Below are positions 28,901 through 40,202 of a stretch of DNA of 64,000 nucleotides, one piece after another. The position numbers and the translations under genes were made by a program. The notes under the pieces were generated by a model. The model was not told the origin of the DNA, made no database searches, and worked only from the letters and a program-made list of their open reading frames with translations. The DNA is from Streptococcus cristatus (GTDB lineage Bacteria > Bacillota > Bacilli > Lactobacillales > Streptococcaceae): the NCBI RefSeq assembly GCF_008369405.1, contig NZ_VSJJ01000005.1, positions 1 through 64,000 of the forward strand, written 5' to 3'. Position 1 is the first letter of the stretch. Each line of letters opens with the position of its first letter.

Positions 28901-30377
28901 ACACTTGCTCCAGCGGCTTAGCATTGCGGACATGCTCATCTGTAATCCCGGTCAGATCCGTCGTAAAGGCCGACAGAGGATGCCCAGGATTGATAAATTC
29001 ATCAAACTCAGCGATGATATTGCCCTTGTGCATCTTGCTAGCAGCGACCTGAATCAGGTCATTGTAAACAGCTGAAAGTCCCGTCGTTTCCACGTCAAAA
29101 ACTACATAGGTCGCATTGCTCAGCTCCATGTCTACTTCATTGTAGACGATGGGCACCCGGTCTTCGACAATATTGGCCTCCATGCCGTAAATCAGCTGGA
29201 TACCAGCCTTCTTGGCAGCCTTGTAGCCATGGGGAAAGCTCTGCACATTGCCATGGTCGGTAATGGCGACAGCCTTGTGGCCCCACTTAGCTGCTGTTGC
29301 AACGATTTCCTCGACCTCAGGCAGGGCATCCATAGTAGACATATTGGTATGGGCATGAAACTCAACCCGTTTCTGCCCCTCAGGCATCAAGTCCTTGCGC
29401 TCATAGTGGGTAACTTCCTGCACATCCTGCACATTCATGGTCAGGTCGCGGGTGAAGTTGTTCATCTCCACATTTCCGCGCACGCGTAGCCAGGCGCCTT
29501 TCTTAATCATGTCAAACTTCTTGGCTTCTTCTTCGTTTTTCATCCATTTCTGCAAGGAAAAGCTAGAAGTATAGTCTGTCATCTTGAAATTGAGCAAGAC
29601 CCGGCCGGTCCGAGTAACTTTCTGCTCTAGGTCAAAGACCATTCCCTCGAAGACCAAACGGTTTTCCTCAGTCTGAACTTCAATCATAGGGGTAATCTCT
29701 GCTTTATCTAAGTTTGGCTTTGCTGCAGCCTTGCGAGCTTGAAAATCGTAGGCTGGTTTTTCCTCTGGCGGCGGTGCCATCTGCTGGAGAGATTCCATGG
29801 CCTTGAGCGCATCTTCATTGGCCGCCTGAATAATCTTGTCATTCTCCGCTTGGAAATTCTCCGCTTGCTGCTGGGTCAACTCATCGCTGTGCTGGACCTG
29901 ACAGGTCAGATGAGGAAAGCCGTACTTGACCAGCTGCTGGCTGAGATTGGGCAGATGATTCTTGCGAAAATGCTCCGTGTCAATGGTCGAAGCCCCCTCA
30001 ATCAGCAACTTATCCCCATCCAAATGAACCTGCAAATCCTGATACAGACTCTTGAAGCCATGACTGGCACAAGGTCCCTCTTCAAAGGCCAGCTGGTAAT
30101 AAGCCTGCAAGAGCTCATCGGTCACTTGCGGAGCTGAACAGTGAATTTCAAAGATCGCTTGATTGCCTGTCTTCGAAAACTCTTGAGCTAAGCGCTTCTG
30201 TAATTCCCTAAAAATCTCTATGGGCAGAATATTCGCAAAAGAAAAATGAAACTCCCAGACCCGACTGACCTTGTGGACCAGAACCTTCTCGATTTCTGCA
30301 TTCAAAAAGGCCTCTGAATTTCTCATTTCCAGTGGCATATCCAGTTGATGCATTAAAATTTCAAACTTGTTTGACAT
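25989..30377 (-). CDS. polC: DNA polymerase III alpha subunit, Gram-positive type PolC
   Basis: The 1462-residue replicative polymerase has domains in the expected order: N-terminal region, OB fold (about 225-330), split PHP domain, DEDD proofreading exonuclease ([10 protein letters not shown], about residue 425 on), then the polymerase with a zinc module (CGKC … CPEC) and the catalytic aspartates in [12 protein letters not shown]. The thumb/fingers and duplex-binding regions follow to the C-terminal [10 protein letters not shown] clamp-binding end. Length equals the family norm. No frameshift is seen. Confidence 0.97.
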   Translation of the reverse strand: MSNKFEILMHQLDMPLEMRNSEAFLNAEIEKVLVHKVSRVWEFHFSFANILPIEIFRELQKRLAQEFSKTGNQAIFEIHCSAPQVTDELLQAYYQLAFEEGPCASHGFKSLYQDLQVHLDGDKLLIEGASTIDTEHFRKNHLPNLSQQLVKYGFPHLTCQVQHSDELTQQQAENFQAENDKIIQAANEDALKAMESLQQMAPPPEEKPAYDFQARKAAAKPNLDKAEITPMIEVQTEENRLVFEGMVFDLEQKVTRTGRVLLNFKMTDYTSSFSLQKWMKNEEEAKKFDMIKKGAWLRVRGNVEMNNFTRDLTMNVQDVQEVTHYERKDLMPEGQKRVEFHAHTNMSTMDALPEVEEIVATAAKWGHKAVAITDHGNVQSFPHGYKAAKKAGIQLIYGMEANIVEDRVPIVYNEVDMELSNATYVVFDVETTGLSAVYNDLIQVAASKMHKGNIIAEFDEFINPGHPLSAFTTDLTGITDEHVRNAKPLEQVLKEFQEFCQDSVLVAHNATFDVGFMNVNYERHGLPKITQPVIDTLEFARNLYPEYKRHGLGPLTKRFQIALEHHHMANYDAEATGRLLFIFIKDVAEKHGVTNLKDLNTDLVDENSYKKARVKHATIYVKNQTGLKNIFKLVSLSNTKYFEGVPRIPRTVLDAHREGLILGSACSEGEVYDAVVSQGVDAAVEVAKYYDFIEVMPPAIYEPLIAKEQIKDQEELQTIIRNLIEVGDRLGKPVLATGNVHYIEPEEEIYREIIVRSLGQGAMINRTIGHGENAQPAPLPKAHFRTTNEMLDEFAFLGEDLAKKLVITNPNQLAEIFEPVEVVKGDLYTPFIDKAEETVAELTYQKAFEIYGNPLPDIVDLRIEKELTSILGNGFAVIYLASQMLVQRSNERGYLVGSRGSVGSSFVATMIGITEVNPLSPHYVCGKCQYSEFITDGSYGSGFDMLDKDCPECGHKLSKNGQDIPFETFLGFDGDKVPDIDLNFSGEDQPSAHLDVRDIFGEEYAFRAGTVGTVAAKTAYGFVKGYERDYGKFYRDAEVERLAQGAAGVKRTTGQHPGGIVVIPNYMDVYDFTPVQYPADDVTAEWQTTHFNFHDIDENVLKLDVLGHDDPTMIRKLQDLSGIDPNDIPMDDAGVMALFSGTDILGVTEEQIGTPTGMLGIPEFGTNFVRGMVDETHPTTFAELLQLSGLSHGTDVWLGNAQDLIKQGIADLSTVIGCRDDIMVYLMHKGLDPKMAFTIMERVRKGLWLKISEEERNGYIAAMKENNVPEWYIESCGKIKYMFPKAHAAAYVMMALRVAYFKVHHPIYYYCAYFSIRAKAFDIKTMSGGLDAVKRRMNEIAEKRKNNEASNVEIDLYTTLEIVNEMLERGFKFGKLDLYKSHATEFLIEGDTLIPPFSTMDGLGDNVARQVVRAREEGEFLSKTELRKRGGLSSTLVEKMDDMGILGNMPEDNQLSLFDEFF

Positions 30378-30484
30378 GATATTTCCTCGTACAGTAGTGA
30401 CCCTATTTTACCATAAATCAGCACTTTTTTCGATAGAAAAAGAGCGGAGTAAAGTTGTTGATGCCTATATATTTATATATTTTC

Positions 30485-30512
30485 TTGTCTTAAAATTAAG
30501 TTATGCTATAAT
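30485..30512 (+). promoter_or_regulatory. Promoter of the 30546 lipoprotein gene
   Basis: -35 TTGTCT (30485-30490), 16-bp spacer, extended -10 TGCTATAAT (TATAAT at 30507-30512). Confidence 0.75.
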
Positions 30513-30545
30513 AGAACAGAACATCTATCCAAAGGAGTCTGAATC

Positions 30546-31088
30546 ATGAAAAAAATTCTCTTAGCTAGTGCCTGTCTGCTGACTTTAACTGCCTGCAGCA
30601 TGCCTAAGCAAACTAAGCACGAAAACAAACCCAACCAAAGTCAGAGCCAAAGCAAGCCAAAAAAAGAAGAGAAAGTAAAAACCAAGACTTTTGCTTACAA
30701 CATGCCTAACGGATACAATAATAAAATTGTCGCTTATTATCAAAAAGATAAGATTCTAGCCTTCGATTTTATGGCTACGAAACCGACTCAAGAGGACGAG
30801 CAAAACAAGAGTCCTGAAGAAATCAGTAACATTTATCAGGAAGAATTGAAAGCCAGTGACTTTTATGATAAATTCAGCAAGTTAGATGGAGTCACACTTG
30901 AAATCAAAGTTTCAGAGGACAAGAAAACCGTTGCACAAGTTGCCCACTTTGATCTCAGCAAAGCAAAAGAAAAACAAGTCATGGCTGCTTTAGGGGAAAC
31001 AACTAAAGATAACCTATTCAAAAAGCTTAAGGAAAAGCCCGAAGATTTCTTTGCTTTTCTGCTATCTCAAGGATTCACAGAAGAATGA
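30546..31088 (+). CDS. Lipoprotein of unknown function
   Basis: The 180-residue protein starts with a lipoprotein signal peptide (MKKILLASACLLTLTAC, lipidated C17), then a Gln/Ser/Lys-rich linker (about 20-50) and a compact domain (about 50-180) with FAYNMPNGYNNKIVAYYQKD near its start. It is exported and anchored on the outer face of the membrane. The architecture resembles DUF1307/YehR-type lipoproteins, but I cannot confirm this. A good promoter and AAAGGAG ribosome site precede it; it diverges from polC. Confidence 0.8.
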   Translation: MKKILLASACLLTLTACSMPKQTKHENKPNQSQSQSKPKKEEKVKTKTFAYNMPNGYNNKIVAYYQKDKILAFDFMATKPTQEDEQNKSPEEISNIYQEELKASDFYDKFSKLDGVTLEIKVSEDKKTVAQVAHFDLSKAKEKQVMAALGETTKDNLFKKLKEKPEDFFAFLLSQGFTEE

Positions 31089-31241
31089 AATCTTTTCTGA
31101 CTGATTTCTTTAACTTTAGAAACTATCCTGTCTTGCTAGCCAAGTCCTTAGTTCGCCAGCAAGAAAAAACTTAGAAAATATTTTTTTAGAGCAAGCTATT
31201 GGCATTCACTTCTCCAATAGCATGATTTTCAAGGAGTTTTT

Positions 31242-31709
31242 ATGCGCTTAACTAAAAAAACTGTTTTTATTGGTATCGCTTCTCTTCTTATTTTGGGCTT
31301 AGCTTCATGGGGAGTAAATTTATTTCTCGTTATGAACAACGCTCAGAAAAGTTTTGATAAAAATTTTATTCACTTTCAAGCTAAAAGTGATGACAACGAA
31401 ACTTTTATTACTCAAGGCATCGGAAAAAAAGAAGCCTATAATTTATCCTACTCTCCTGCTAAGAAGACCATTGAGATAAGCAAATCGACTAAAAATGGAG
31501 ATATCTATTCTTCCGATTCCATTTACGGAGCAGTAAAAATCTATGATATAAAACAAAACGCTAATCGCTATGTCTTCATAACAGCTGCAAAACCAATAAT
31601 CGTTGACTTTGGAACAACTTCAGTCAAGGTAACTTATGACGGAGGTCATTTTGAAACTCCATACTCTGAGCTACATTTTGGTGAATCTTTCCCTAGTGAA
31701 GACAACTAG
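31242..31709 (+). CDS. Exported or membrane-anchored protein of unknown function
   Basis: The 155-residue protein has one N-terminal hydrophobic segment (about 7-30, TVFIGIASLLILGLASWG) that could be a signal anchor, and a mainly beta-type soluble part outside. No cysteine lipobox or sortase motif. AAGGAG lies ahead of the ATG at 31242. It follows the 30546 lipoprotein with a 153-base gap containing hairpins, so it may be co-transcribed or separately regulated. Not recognised. Confidence 0.7.
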   Translation: MRLTKKTVFIGIASLLILGLASWGVNLFLVMNNAQKSFDKNFIHFQAKSDDNETFITQGIGKKEAYNLSYSPAKKTIEISKSTKNGDIYSSDSIYGAVKIYDIKQNANRYVFITAAKPIIVDFGTTSVKVTYDGGHFETPYSELHFGESFPSEDN

Positions 31710-31747
31710 ATAGAAAGTATTCCAGGTCGTCAATCTTTATTTATGAA

Positions 31748-31778
31748 CTAACCGAGCTAATAAGCTATGGTTAGTTTT
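31748..31778 (+). terminator. Terminator after the 31242 gene
   Basis: CTAACC/GGTTAG outer arms with an inner AGCT/AGCT pair, followed by TTTTTG. Confidence 0.65.
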
Positions 31779-31787
31779 TGTTTGCAA

Positions 31788-31813
31788 AAAAAGCGGTTGA
31801 AACCGCTTTTTAT
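31788..31813. terminator. Bidirectional terminator before the PH-like gene end
   Basis: AAAGCGGTT and AACCGCTTT arms with a two-base loop and T/A runs on both sides, between convergent genes; it mainly serves the minus-strand gene. Confidence 0.8.
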
Positions 31814-32190
31814 CTTAATACTGCTTCTGCCAACGCTTTTTGAATGGCAATGACGCTTTTATCACTTCGGAAAGTTAGGGTTTCGGCTGGTTCCTCAGCG
31901 CTGGAAACCCAGATTTTCAGCTCAGCGTCTAGGTCAAAGTGGCCAGCCGTTTCCACTGAAAAGCGAGAAATGGAGCGATAAGGATAGGACTTATAAGCCG
32001 TTTTCTTGCCTGTCACTCCCTGCTTGTCCACCAAAATCAAACGCTTATCTGTAAAGACAATCAAGTCGCGAATCAGACTGAAAGCCAACTCCACATCTTC
32101 TGCTGGCGTCAGAATGTTCTCCAATTCTCTTTCTGTTTTTTCAATATCTTTCTGAGAAGCATTGCCCAATAAACCGCTGAATAATCCCAT
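31810..32190 (-). CDS. Bacterial PH-like domain protein (YokE-like)
   Basis: From the ATG at 32190, which has TTGGAGGATCG upstream, the protein is 126 residues; a longer reading to 32205 lacks a ribosome site. The sequence (LAFSLIRDLIVFTDKRLILVDKQG, SYPYRSISRFSVETAG) is the bPH/YokE-type fold found in small cytosolic proteins. Function is unknown. It is separated from proS by repeat copy 2. Confidence 0.75.
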   Translation of the reverse strand: MGLFSGLLGNASQKDIEKTERELENILTPAEDVELAFSLIRDLIVFTDKRLILVDKQGVTGKKTAYKSYPYRSISRFSVETAGHFDLDAELKIWVSSAEEPAETLTFRSDKSVIAIQKALAEAVLR

Positions 32191-32248
32191 GTTTCGATCC
32201 TCCAATTCATTTTCCCTACTATAGCATTTTCAAGGCCAATAAGCAAAA

Positions 32249-32428
32249 GAAAGAGGCTGGGACAAAAGTCCTAGCCTCTCAATTGTCTTTGGATTGTCGA
32301 GCAAGACGCAGTGGTTGAGTGGGCTCTATTACGCTGATTTCATCAGCTTTTACAGCCCTACTCAACTGTGCGGAGGTGGGACGACGAAATCGAATTCTAA
32401 CGAATTACCGATTTCTGTCCCACTCTCT
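32249..32428 (+). repeat. Structured intergenic repeat, copy 2 (A-B-C-D on + strand)
   Basis: Hairpin A has 12-base arms at 32252-32263 and 32268-32279. B is a short GTCTT/AAGAC stem. C has GTTGAGT at 32314-32320 pairing with ACTCAAC at 32360-32366, plus inner GGGCT/AGCCC and GCTGAT/ATCAGC. D has GTGGGAC at 32376 pairing with GTCCCAC ending 32423, plus inner GAAATCG/CGATTTC. Read from proS the order is D-C-B-A and hairpin A is followed by T-rich sequence, so it probably ends the proS transcript. Confidence 0.92.
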
Positions 32429-32432
32429 GCTT

Positions 32433-34298
<1,866 letters not shown>

Positions 34299-34328
34299 TC
34301 ATAGAATATTTTTCAATCTTTTAAAATG

Positions 34329-35585
34329 TTAGAAGAACAATTTCATAATATCATTCCAAGTCACAGCAATCATAAGGACAACCATGACAGCTACCCCTGC
34401 AAGGGTAACATAGCTTTCTGTTTCCCGTTTCAAGGGTTTACGACGGATAGCCTCAAGGATATTGAGGACAATTTTTCCTCCGTCCAAGGCTGGAATCGGA
34501 ATTAGATTAAAGATCCCGATATTAAGGGATAGCATAGCTAAGAGACTCAGAATAGCCGACAGACCTTGCTGAGCCGCCTGACTGCTGACATTATAAATAG
34601 CAACTGGACCACCTAATTTATTTAAATTAAAGTTAAAAATCAAATCTTTCAAGGCTGTCAAAATCCGACCTGTGGTCGTCCAAGTAGCGGTAAAGCCTCC
34701 GATCACCTTGTCCCAAAAACCAGTCTTGATAGCAGGTGAAACGCCCAATAGATAGCGATCCCCCTCTTTTTTGGGTTCAATGTCCACCTTGTGAGTCTGA
34801 CCCTCGCTCTTATAAGTGATGGTCAATTTTGGTACATCTGCCTTATCTTTGGTCGCTTCTGACACGGCTTTGGTTAGGTCATCCCAGTTTGCAATCTCAT
34901 AATTGTTGACTTTCAGAATCTGGTCATCGCTTTTCACCCCTGCCTGGGCAACGGCGCCACCTTCCAGCACCTGAAAATGATTGCTGTTTTCATCTTGGAC
35001 ACCGCCTTGCAGAAAGGCCAAGAACATGAAAACTAGAATACTCAAAATGAAATTGTTCATGGGACCAGCAAAATTTGTGATAAGGCGTCCCCAGATAGTC
35101 GCATTTTGATACTGGACATCCAGCGGAGCAATCCGAACTTCCGTTCCATCTTCCTCAACAATAGTCGCATCATGATCGACAGAATAAGTCTTGCTTTCAT
35201 CTAAGACCAGCCCTGTAATCTCCAGCTTTTCTTCAAAATCAAAACTGGTCACATTCATAGGCAGAGCCGTCTGATCGATTTTCTTGCCAGACAGATTGAT
35301 CCGGACGACTTTCCCCTCTTCATTAAGAGTTAAACTTGCTGGCGTACCTGTTTTGATTTCTGTCGAATCCTCGCCCCAGCCAGCCATGCGGACATAGCCA
35401 CCTAGCGGCAGAATCCGAATCGTGTAGGCTGTTCCATCCTTGCCAATATGAGCAAAGATTTTCGGGCCCATCCCAATGGCAAACTCACGGACTAGAATGC
35501 CTGATTTTTTGGCAAAGTAGAAATGTCCAAACTCATGAACCACCACGATGATCCCAAAAATAATAATAAATGTAATAATCTGCAT
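34329..35585 (-). CDS. rseP: RseP/Eep site-2 membrane zinc protease
   Basis: I use the ATG at 35585 (418 residues), which fits the family N-terminus ([21 protein letters not shown]); a TTG at 35615 would add ten residues. The zinc motif HEFGH (17-21) lies in the first membrane helix, a PDZ domain (about 180-270) is followed by the [11 protein letters not shown] motif and C-terminal helices. It performs intramembrane proteolysis, in streptococci known as Eep, which processes lipoprotein signal peptides and pheromone precursors. Confidence 0.93.
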   Translation of the reverse strand: MQIITFIIIFGIIVVVHEFGHFYFAKKSGILVREFAIGMGPKIFAHIGKDGTAYTIRILPLGGYVRMAGWGEDSTEIKTGTPASLTLNEEGKVVRINLSGKKIDQTALPMNVTSFDFEEKLEITGLVLDESKTYSVDHDATIVEEDGTEVRIAPLDVQYQNATIWGRLITNFAGPMNNFILSILVFMFLAFLQGGVQDENSNHFQVLEGGAVAQAGVKSDDQILKVNNYEIANWDDLTKAVSEATKDKADVPKLTITYKSEGQTHKVDIEPKKEGDRYLLGVSPAIKTGFWDKVIGGFTATWTTTGRILTALKDLIFNFNLNKLGGPVAIYNVSSQAAQQGLSAILSLLAMLSLNIGIFNLIPIPALDGGKIVLNILEAIRRKPLKRETESYVTLAGVAVMVVLMIAVTWNDIMKLFF

Positions 35586-35654
35586 AAGTGTAATCTTTCT
35601 CTTAAGATTGTTCAACTAAGCTAAAAACGCTTCGTTTGATGGCACTCAAGTTTC

Positions 35655-36458
35655 TTAGAACAAGCCGAAGAAGTGCATCAGCGGAAAGACAAAAAGCAAG
35701 CTATCAAAGCGATCCAAAACGCCGCCGTGACCAGGAATAAACTTCCCTGAGTCTTTGACACCAAAGTGACGCTTGATGGCGCTCTCTACCAAGTCGCCGA
35801 ATTGGCCAGCAATACTAAAGACAACTGTCAAGAGCAGCATGGTCACAAAGCTATACGGAGTGGCAACTTGCGGACGAATAAACATAAAAATTGCAGAAAC
35901 CAGCACGGCTGATAGAATTCCTCCAATACTGCCTTCAATGGTTTTATTTGGCGATACCTTTGGCAATAATTTTCTCCGCCCGTAGCGGGTACCAACCAGA
36001 TAGGCCCCACTGTCTGTAGCCCAGACGATAAAGAGAGCCAGCAAAACCTTGTCTACATTCACCAAACGGGCATCGATCAAAGCATTAAAACCTAGACCAA
36101 CATAAAAACTAGAAGCAATCGGATAAGCCGCATCTTCAAAGCTATAAGAGGAACCTAAAACAGTCGCTCCTAGCAAGACGAAAACGACCAAGCCATAAGC
36201 CATCACATTGCCGTCCACAGGTAAAAATTTCAGGTAGTTCTCAAGTGGCAGGGTTAAGACAAAAGCTGCCAGCATAGCCAATCCACCCTCTAAGGTCGCT
36301 GTCGGAAGCCCCTTCATCTTAAGCAATTCATGTACTGCCAGCATGGCTAGAAGACCAACGCTGATCTGGAAGGGAATCCCTCCCATCTTCACTAAAGGAA
36401 TAAAAATAGCTAGAGCAATTCCTCCAAAAAGAAGACGTCTTTGTAAATCTAAACTCAT
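35655..36458 (-). CDS. cdsA: Phosphatidate cytidylyltransferase
   Basis: The 267-residue integral membrane enzyme makes CDP-diacylglycerol from phosphatidate and CTP for phospholipid synthesis. About eight hydrophobic segments are visible, and the C-terminal signature KDSGKFIPGHGGVLDRFDS carries the catalytic aspartates. GGAGGGAGG precedes its ATG. It starts 15 bases after uppS. Confidence 0.95.
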   Translation of the reverse strand: MSLDLQRRLLFGGIALAIFIPLVKMGGIPFQISVGLLAMLAVHELLKMKGLPTATLEGGLAMLAAFVLTLPLENYLKFLPVDGNVMAYGLVVFVLLGATVLGSSYSFEDAAYPIASSFYVGLGFNALIDARLVNVDKVLLALFIVWATDSGAYLVGTRYGRRKLLPKVSPNKTIEGSIGGILSAVLVSAIFMFIRPQVATPYSFVTMLLLTVVFSIAGQFGDLVESAIKRHFGVKDSGKFIPGHGGVLDRFDSLLFVFPLMHFFGLF

Positions 36459-36473
36459 CTTTTCCTCCCTCCT

Positions 36474-37223
36474 TTATACACCGCCAAAGCGTCTATTGCG
36501 ACGATTATACTCTAAAACCGCATCCTTCAAAGCCTTCTCATCGAAATCTGGCCAAAGAATATCTGTAAAATACAACTCGCTATATGCTGTCTGCCAAGGC
36601 AGGAAATTACTGAGGCGCAGCTCACCACTCGTCCGAATGACCAAGTCAGGATCCCGCAAACTTGCAGGCAGACTGCTGGTATAGAGATAATCTCCAAGCA
36701 TTTCTTCTGTAATATCAGCTGGTTGGACTTTCTCATCTAAAACATCTTGGGCAAGCTTCTGAACTGCCTGATTGATTTCAGCTCGTCCGCCATAGTTTAG
36801 GGCGAAATTCAAAATCAACCCCGTATTCAAACGAGTCAGCTCCTCAGCCTTCTCCAAGGCCTCAAAGGTAGCTTTAGGAAGTCGCTTCGTGTCGCCAATC
36901 ATTTGAATTTTCACATTGTTTCTGTGCAATTCTGGCACATAGCGATCATAAAACTCAACCGGCAAATTCATAATGAAGGATACTTCTTTTTCTGGTCGCG
37001 TCCAATTTTCCGTTGAAAAGGCATAGACTGTCAAGACCTGCACGCCCATCTCCTTGGCTGCAATCGTTACCTCTTGCAAAGCTTCCATACCTGCCTTATG
37101 ACCGAAGACACGTGGCTGCATGCGTTTTTTTGCCCAACGACCATTGCCATCCATAATAATCCCTATATGCTTGGGAACAAGCAAGGCCTCATCGAGCTTT
37201 TCTTTTTTCTTAAAACTAAACAT
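36474..37223 (-). CDS. uppS: Undecaprenyl diphosphate synthase
   Basis: This 249-residue cis-prenyltransferase builds the C55 lipid carrier for peptidoglycan and teichoic acids. IIMDGNGRWAKKR contains catalytic D25, and RTSGELRLSNFLPWQ with SELYFTDILWPDF form the substrate-binding end. It heads the operon with cdsA, rseP and proS and is preceded by an extended -10 promoter. Confidence 0.95.
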   Translation of the reverse strand: MFSFKKKEKLDEALLVPKHIGIIMDGNGRWAKKRMQPRVFGHKAGMEALQEVTIAAKEMGVQVLTVYAFSTENWTRPEKEVSFIMNLPVEFYDRYVPELHRNNVKIQMIGDTKRLPKATFEALEKAEELTRLNTGLILNFALNYGGRAEINQAVQKLAQDVLDEKVQPADITEEMLGDYLYTSSLPASLRDPDLVIRTSGELRLSNFLPWQTAYSELYFTDILWPDFDEKALKDAVLEYNRRNRRFGGV

Positions 37224-37255
37224 ATTTTTTATCCTATTTAAAGTTTTATCATTTT

Positions 37256-37264
37256 ATTATATCA
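37256..37264 (-). promoter_or_regulatory. Extended -10 promoter of uppS
   Basis: The minus strand reads TGATATAAT about 32 bp before the ATG. No good -35 is seen, as usual for extended -10 promoters. Confidence 0.55.
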
Positions 37265-37278
37265 TAAATCCCTTAAAT

Positions 37279-37383
37279 GTGGGCAGGAGAGCTGATTTTT
37301 CATCTGTCAGAACTGATAATGAAAAGATAGCAGTGCCCACGAACAAGTTTCAATAGCATTTTGCAAGTATAATATTGCAAAAT
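37279..37383. other. Nested inverted repeats upstream of uppS
   Basis: GTGGGCA (37279-37285) pairs with TGCCCAC (37334-37340), with further pairing inside (TTTTTCAT/ATGAAAA and TCAG/CTGA). Next to it, ATTTTGCAA (37358-37366) and TTGCAAAAT (37375-37383) form a perfect 9-bp inverted repeat. Together with copy 3 this accounts for the 371-base gap between yajC and uppS. Confidence 0.6.
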
Positions 37384-37408
37384 ATAAGCTTACTCATGCC
37401 TAAAAAAG

Positions 37409-37587
37409 AAAAGAGGCTGGGACAAAAGTCCTAGCCTCTCAATTGTCTTTGGATTGTCGAGCAAGACGCAGTGGTTGAGTGGGCTCTACTACGATGATTT
37501 CATCAGCTTTTACAGCCCTACTCAACTGTGCGGAGGTGGGACGACGAAATCGAATTCTAACTAATGACCGATTTCTGTCCCACTTTC
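37409..37587 (+). repeat. Structured intergenic repeat, copy 3 (A-B-C-D on + strand)
   Basis: This is the same element as at 32249, with a few substitutions (for example in the C-loop and in the D-loop). It ends seven bases from the yajC stop codon and is in the same orientation as copies 2 and 4. Confidence 0.92.
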
Positions 37588-37594
37588 CATTATT

Positions 37595-37930
37595 CTATTC
37601 TTCAATCGCAGAGTCTTCATCAGAAACAGCGATATCACCCTCTACTCCTGCGGCAGCTGGGATACCCTCTGTCAGTGGCAGAACAGTTCTGATAGCTGTC
37701 AATTCAAATGTCAAGAAAACACCGTCCACGTCCAAGACAACTGTCTTGCGCTCTGAATCAACTTCATCAACAGTTCCGTAAAGACCACCAATGGTAATGA
37801 CCTCATAGCCTTTTTGCAGTTTGTTGAGGCTTTCCATACGTTTTTCAGCTTGCTTTTTCTGTGTCCTTACTTGGAAATACATCATTCCAGCCATCACAAC
37901 CAAAAAAATAAGCAGCACTTTTAGATCCAT
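37595..37930 (-). CDS. yajC: YajC, preprotein translocase accessory subunit
   Basis: The 111-residue protein has a single N-terminal membrane helix (MDLKVLLIFLVVMAGMMYF) followed by the conserved KKQAEKRMESLNKLQKG and YEVITIGGLYGTV segments. YajC associates with SecDF in protein export, although most streptococci lack SecDF, so its partner here is uncertain. It is bracketed by two direct copies of the repeat. Confidence 0.9.
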   Translation of the reverse strand: MDLKVLLIFLVVMAGMMYFQVRTQKKQAEKRMESLNKLQKGYEVITIGGLYGTVDEVDSERKTVVLDVDGVFLTFELTAIRTVLPLTEGIPAAAGVEGDIAVSDEDSAIEE

Positions 37931-38013
37931 TTCTCTTCTCCTTTGGAATTCATATCGTAACTACTATAGCAGATTTTGCCCATTTTGACAAGGTAGAAAA
38001 TGATTTCCAAAAA

Positions 38014-38193
38014 AAAGAGGCTGGGACAAAAGTCCTAGCCTCTCAATTGTCTTTGGATTCTCGAGCAAGACGCAGTGGTTGAGTGGGCTCTATTACGCTG
38101 ATTTCATCAGCTTTTACAGCCCTACTCAACTGTGCGGAGGTGGGACGACGAAATCGAATTCTAACGAATTACCGATTTCTGTCCCACTCTCTC
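38014..38193 (+). repeat. Structured intergenic repeat, copy 4 (A-B-C-D on + strand)
   Basis: It is nearly identical to copy 2; I see one clear difference, GGATTC for GGATTG in module B. It ends nine bases before the tkt stop codon and, read from tkt, finishes with the terminator-like hairpin A. Confidence 0.92.
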
Positions 38194-38202
38194 TATGTCT
38201 TT

Positions 38203-40179
38203 TTATTTAAGATTTTTAACAACTTCTGCTACATGCTCAACTGTAAAGCCGTATTCTTCCAGAACCTTGCCTGCTGGAGCAGATGCACCGAACTGGTCGA
38301 TTCCAATAACTGCGCCGTCCAAACCGACATACTTGTACCAAGGCTGGCTAGCTGCCATTTCGATTGCTACGCGGCGACGAACTACATTTGGCAAAATTTC
38401 TTCTTTGTAGGCTACATCTTGAGCATCAAAAAGTTCTGTCGATGGCACGCTGACCACGCGGATTTTAGCGCCTTCTGCTGCCAGTGCTTTAGCAGCTGCA
38501 ACAGCCAAATTAACCTCAGAACCAGAAGCCAGCAAGATGGTGTCGAAATCTGCTCCTGTTTCATAGACCACATAAGCACCTTTAGCGACCTTGTCAAAGT
38601 CTGTGCCTTCTTCAACTGTCAGATTTTGGCGGGTCAAGACCAGAGCAGTCGGAGTGGATTGGCTCTTAAGGGCCAGGTACCAAGCTGCCTGAGTTTCACG
38701 CGCATCTGCTGGGCGAAGGACAGTCAGGTTTGGAATGGCACGCAGACCAGCCAAATGCTCAATTGGTTCGTGAGTTGGGCCGTCTTCACCAACTGCAATT
38801 GAGTCATGTGTGAAGACATAAGTCACTGGCAAACCTTGCAGGGCAGATAAACGGACAGCTGCCTTGACATAGTCTGAGAAGACGAAGAAGGTACCACCGT
38901 AAACGCGAAGGCCACCATGAAGCGCCATACCGTTGAGAATTGTTCCCATAGCAAACTCGCGCACACCAAATTGGATGTTGCGGTTGAGACGGTGGGCATC
39001 ATCCTGCAAGCCGTCTTCCTTGATGTAGGTCATATTGGAATGAGCCAAGTCAGCAGAACCGCCGAGGAAAGTTGGAAGGACCTTAGCTGCTGCATTGAGG
39101 GCATCCTGACTAGAATTACGGGTTGCTTGAGAGAAGCCATTTTCAAGTACTGGGAAATCTTCTGGCTTAATCTCTACTGGATCCTGACCAGCAATGATAG
39201 CTGTTACTTCTGCTGCCAATTCTGGATGGGCTTGCTTGTAGTCCTCTACTAACTGTTTCCATGCATCGTAAGCCGCTGCACCACGCTCTGCTACATTTGT
39301 ACGGTAGTCTGCATAGACTTCCTCAGGAATCTCAAATGGCGCATAATCCCAGCCCAAGGCTTTACGAGTAGCTTCTGCTTCTTCTGCTCCCAGAGGCGCA
39401 CCGTGAACTGCATTAGTTCCTTGCTTGTTTGGAGAACCGTAACCGATAACCGTCTTAACTTCAATCAAAGATGGCTTGCCAGAAGCTTTCGCTTCATTGA
39501 TAGCTGCATCAATAGCTGCAAGATCTGTGCCGTCTTCTACCAAGGCAGTATGCCAACCGTAGGCTTCATAGCGGGCACGAACATTTTCTGTAAAGGAATC
39601 CTTGGTTTCCCCGTCCAAGTTGATATCATTTGAATCATAGAGAACAACCAGCTTGTCCAGCTTTTGCAATCCAGCGTAAGAAGCCGCCTCAGCTGAAACC
39701 CCCTCCATCAAATCACCATCACCACAGATGACGTAAGTGTAATGGTCGAAAATTGGATAGCCATCACGGTTGTACTTGGCAGCCAAGAAACGCTCTGCCT
39801 GAGCAAATCCAGTCGCTGTAGAAATCCCTTGTCCCAATGGTCCAGTCGTCGCATCAACTCCAGCAGTATGACCAAACTCTGGGTGACCTGGTGTCTTAGA
39901 GCCCCATTGACGGAAGTTTTTGATTTCTTCCATGCTGACATCTTTAAAGCCAGACAGATGGAGCAAGGCATAAAGCAACATAGAGCCGTGTCCTGCAGAC
40001 AGAACGAAGCGATCGCGGTTAATCCAATTTGGCTCTTCTGGATTGATACGCAATTGTTTAGTAAACAGATCATAAGCCATCGGCGCAGCGCCCATAACGA
40101 CACCAGGGTGGCCTGACTTAGACTTTTCAATTGCGTCAATTCCTAAAAAGCGAATGGCATTAACAGATAATTGTGACAT
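38203..40179 (-). CDS. tkt: Transketolase
   Basis: The 658-residue thiamine-diphosphate enzyme moves two-carbon units in the pentose phosphate pathway. The ThDP motif GDGDLMEG followed by the conserved asparagine region, the pyrimidine-binding domain (about 350-520) and the C-terminal domain are in the normal order and the length is standard. It is monocistronic, with a consensus promoter and a short hairpin leader. Confidence 0.96.
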   Translation of the reverse strand: MSQLSVNAIRFLGIDAIEKSKSGHPGVVMGAAPMAYDLFTKQLRINPEEPNWINRDRFVLSAGHGSMLLYALLHLSGFKDVSMEEIKNFRQWGSKTPGHPEFGHTAGVDATTGPLGQGISTATGFAQAERFLAAKYNRDGYPIFDHYTYVICGDGDLMEGVSAEAASYAGLQKLDKLVVLYDSNDINLDGETKDSFTENVRARYEAYGWHTALVEDGTDLAAIDAAINEAKASGKPSLIEVKTVIGYGSPNKQGTNAVHGAPLGAEEAEATRKALGWDYAPFEIPEEVYADYRTNVAERGAAAYDAWKQLVEDYKQAHPELAAEVTAIIAGQDPVEIKPEDFPVLENGFSQATRNSSQDALNAAAKVLPTFLGGSADLAHSNMTYIKEDGLQDDAHRLNRNIQFGVREFAMGTILNGMALHGGLRVYGGTFFVFSDYVKAAVRLSALQGLPVTYVFTHDSIAVGEDGPTHEPIEHLAGLRAIPNLTVLRPADARETQAAWYLALKSQSTPTALVLTRQNLTVEEGTDFDKVAKGAYVVYETGADFDTILLASGSEVNLAVAAAKALAAEGAKIRVVSVPSTELFDAQDVAYKEEILPNVVRRRVAIEMAASQPWYKYVGLDGAVIGIDQFGASAPAGKVLEEYGFTVEHVAEVVKNLK

Positions 40180-40202
40180 TGAATTCTCCTTATAAAAAAT
40201 TT

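Noticed and set aside
34329..35615. Longer RseP start at TTG 35615
   Set aside because: The family N-terminus begins with the membrane helix bearing HEFGH, which fits the ATG at 35585.
38083..38802. 239-codon plus-strand open frame opposite tkt
   Set aside because: It starts in the repeat and runs antisense through tkt; composition is low-quality (many Cys, Phe, Ser) and there is no ribosome site.
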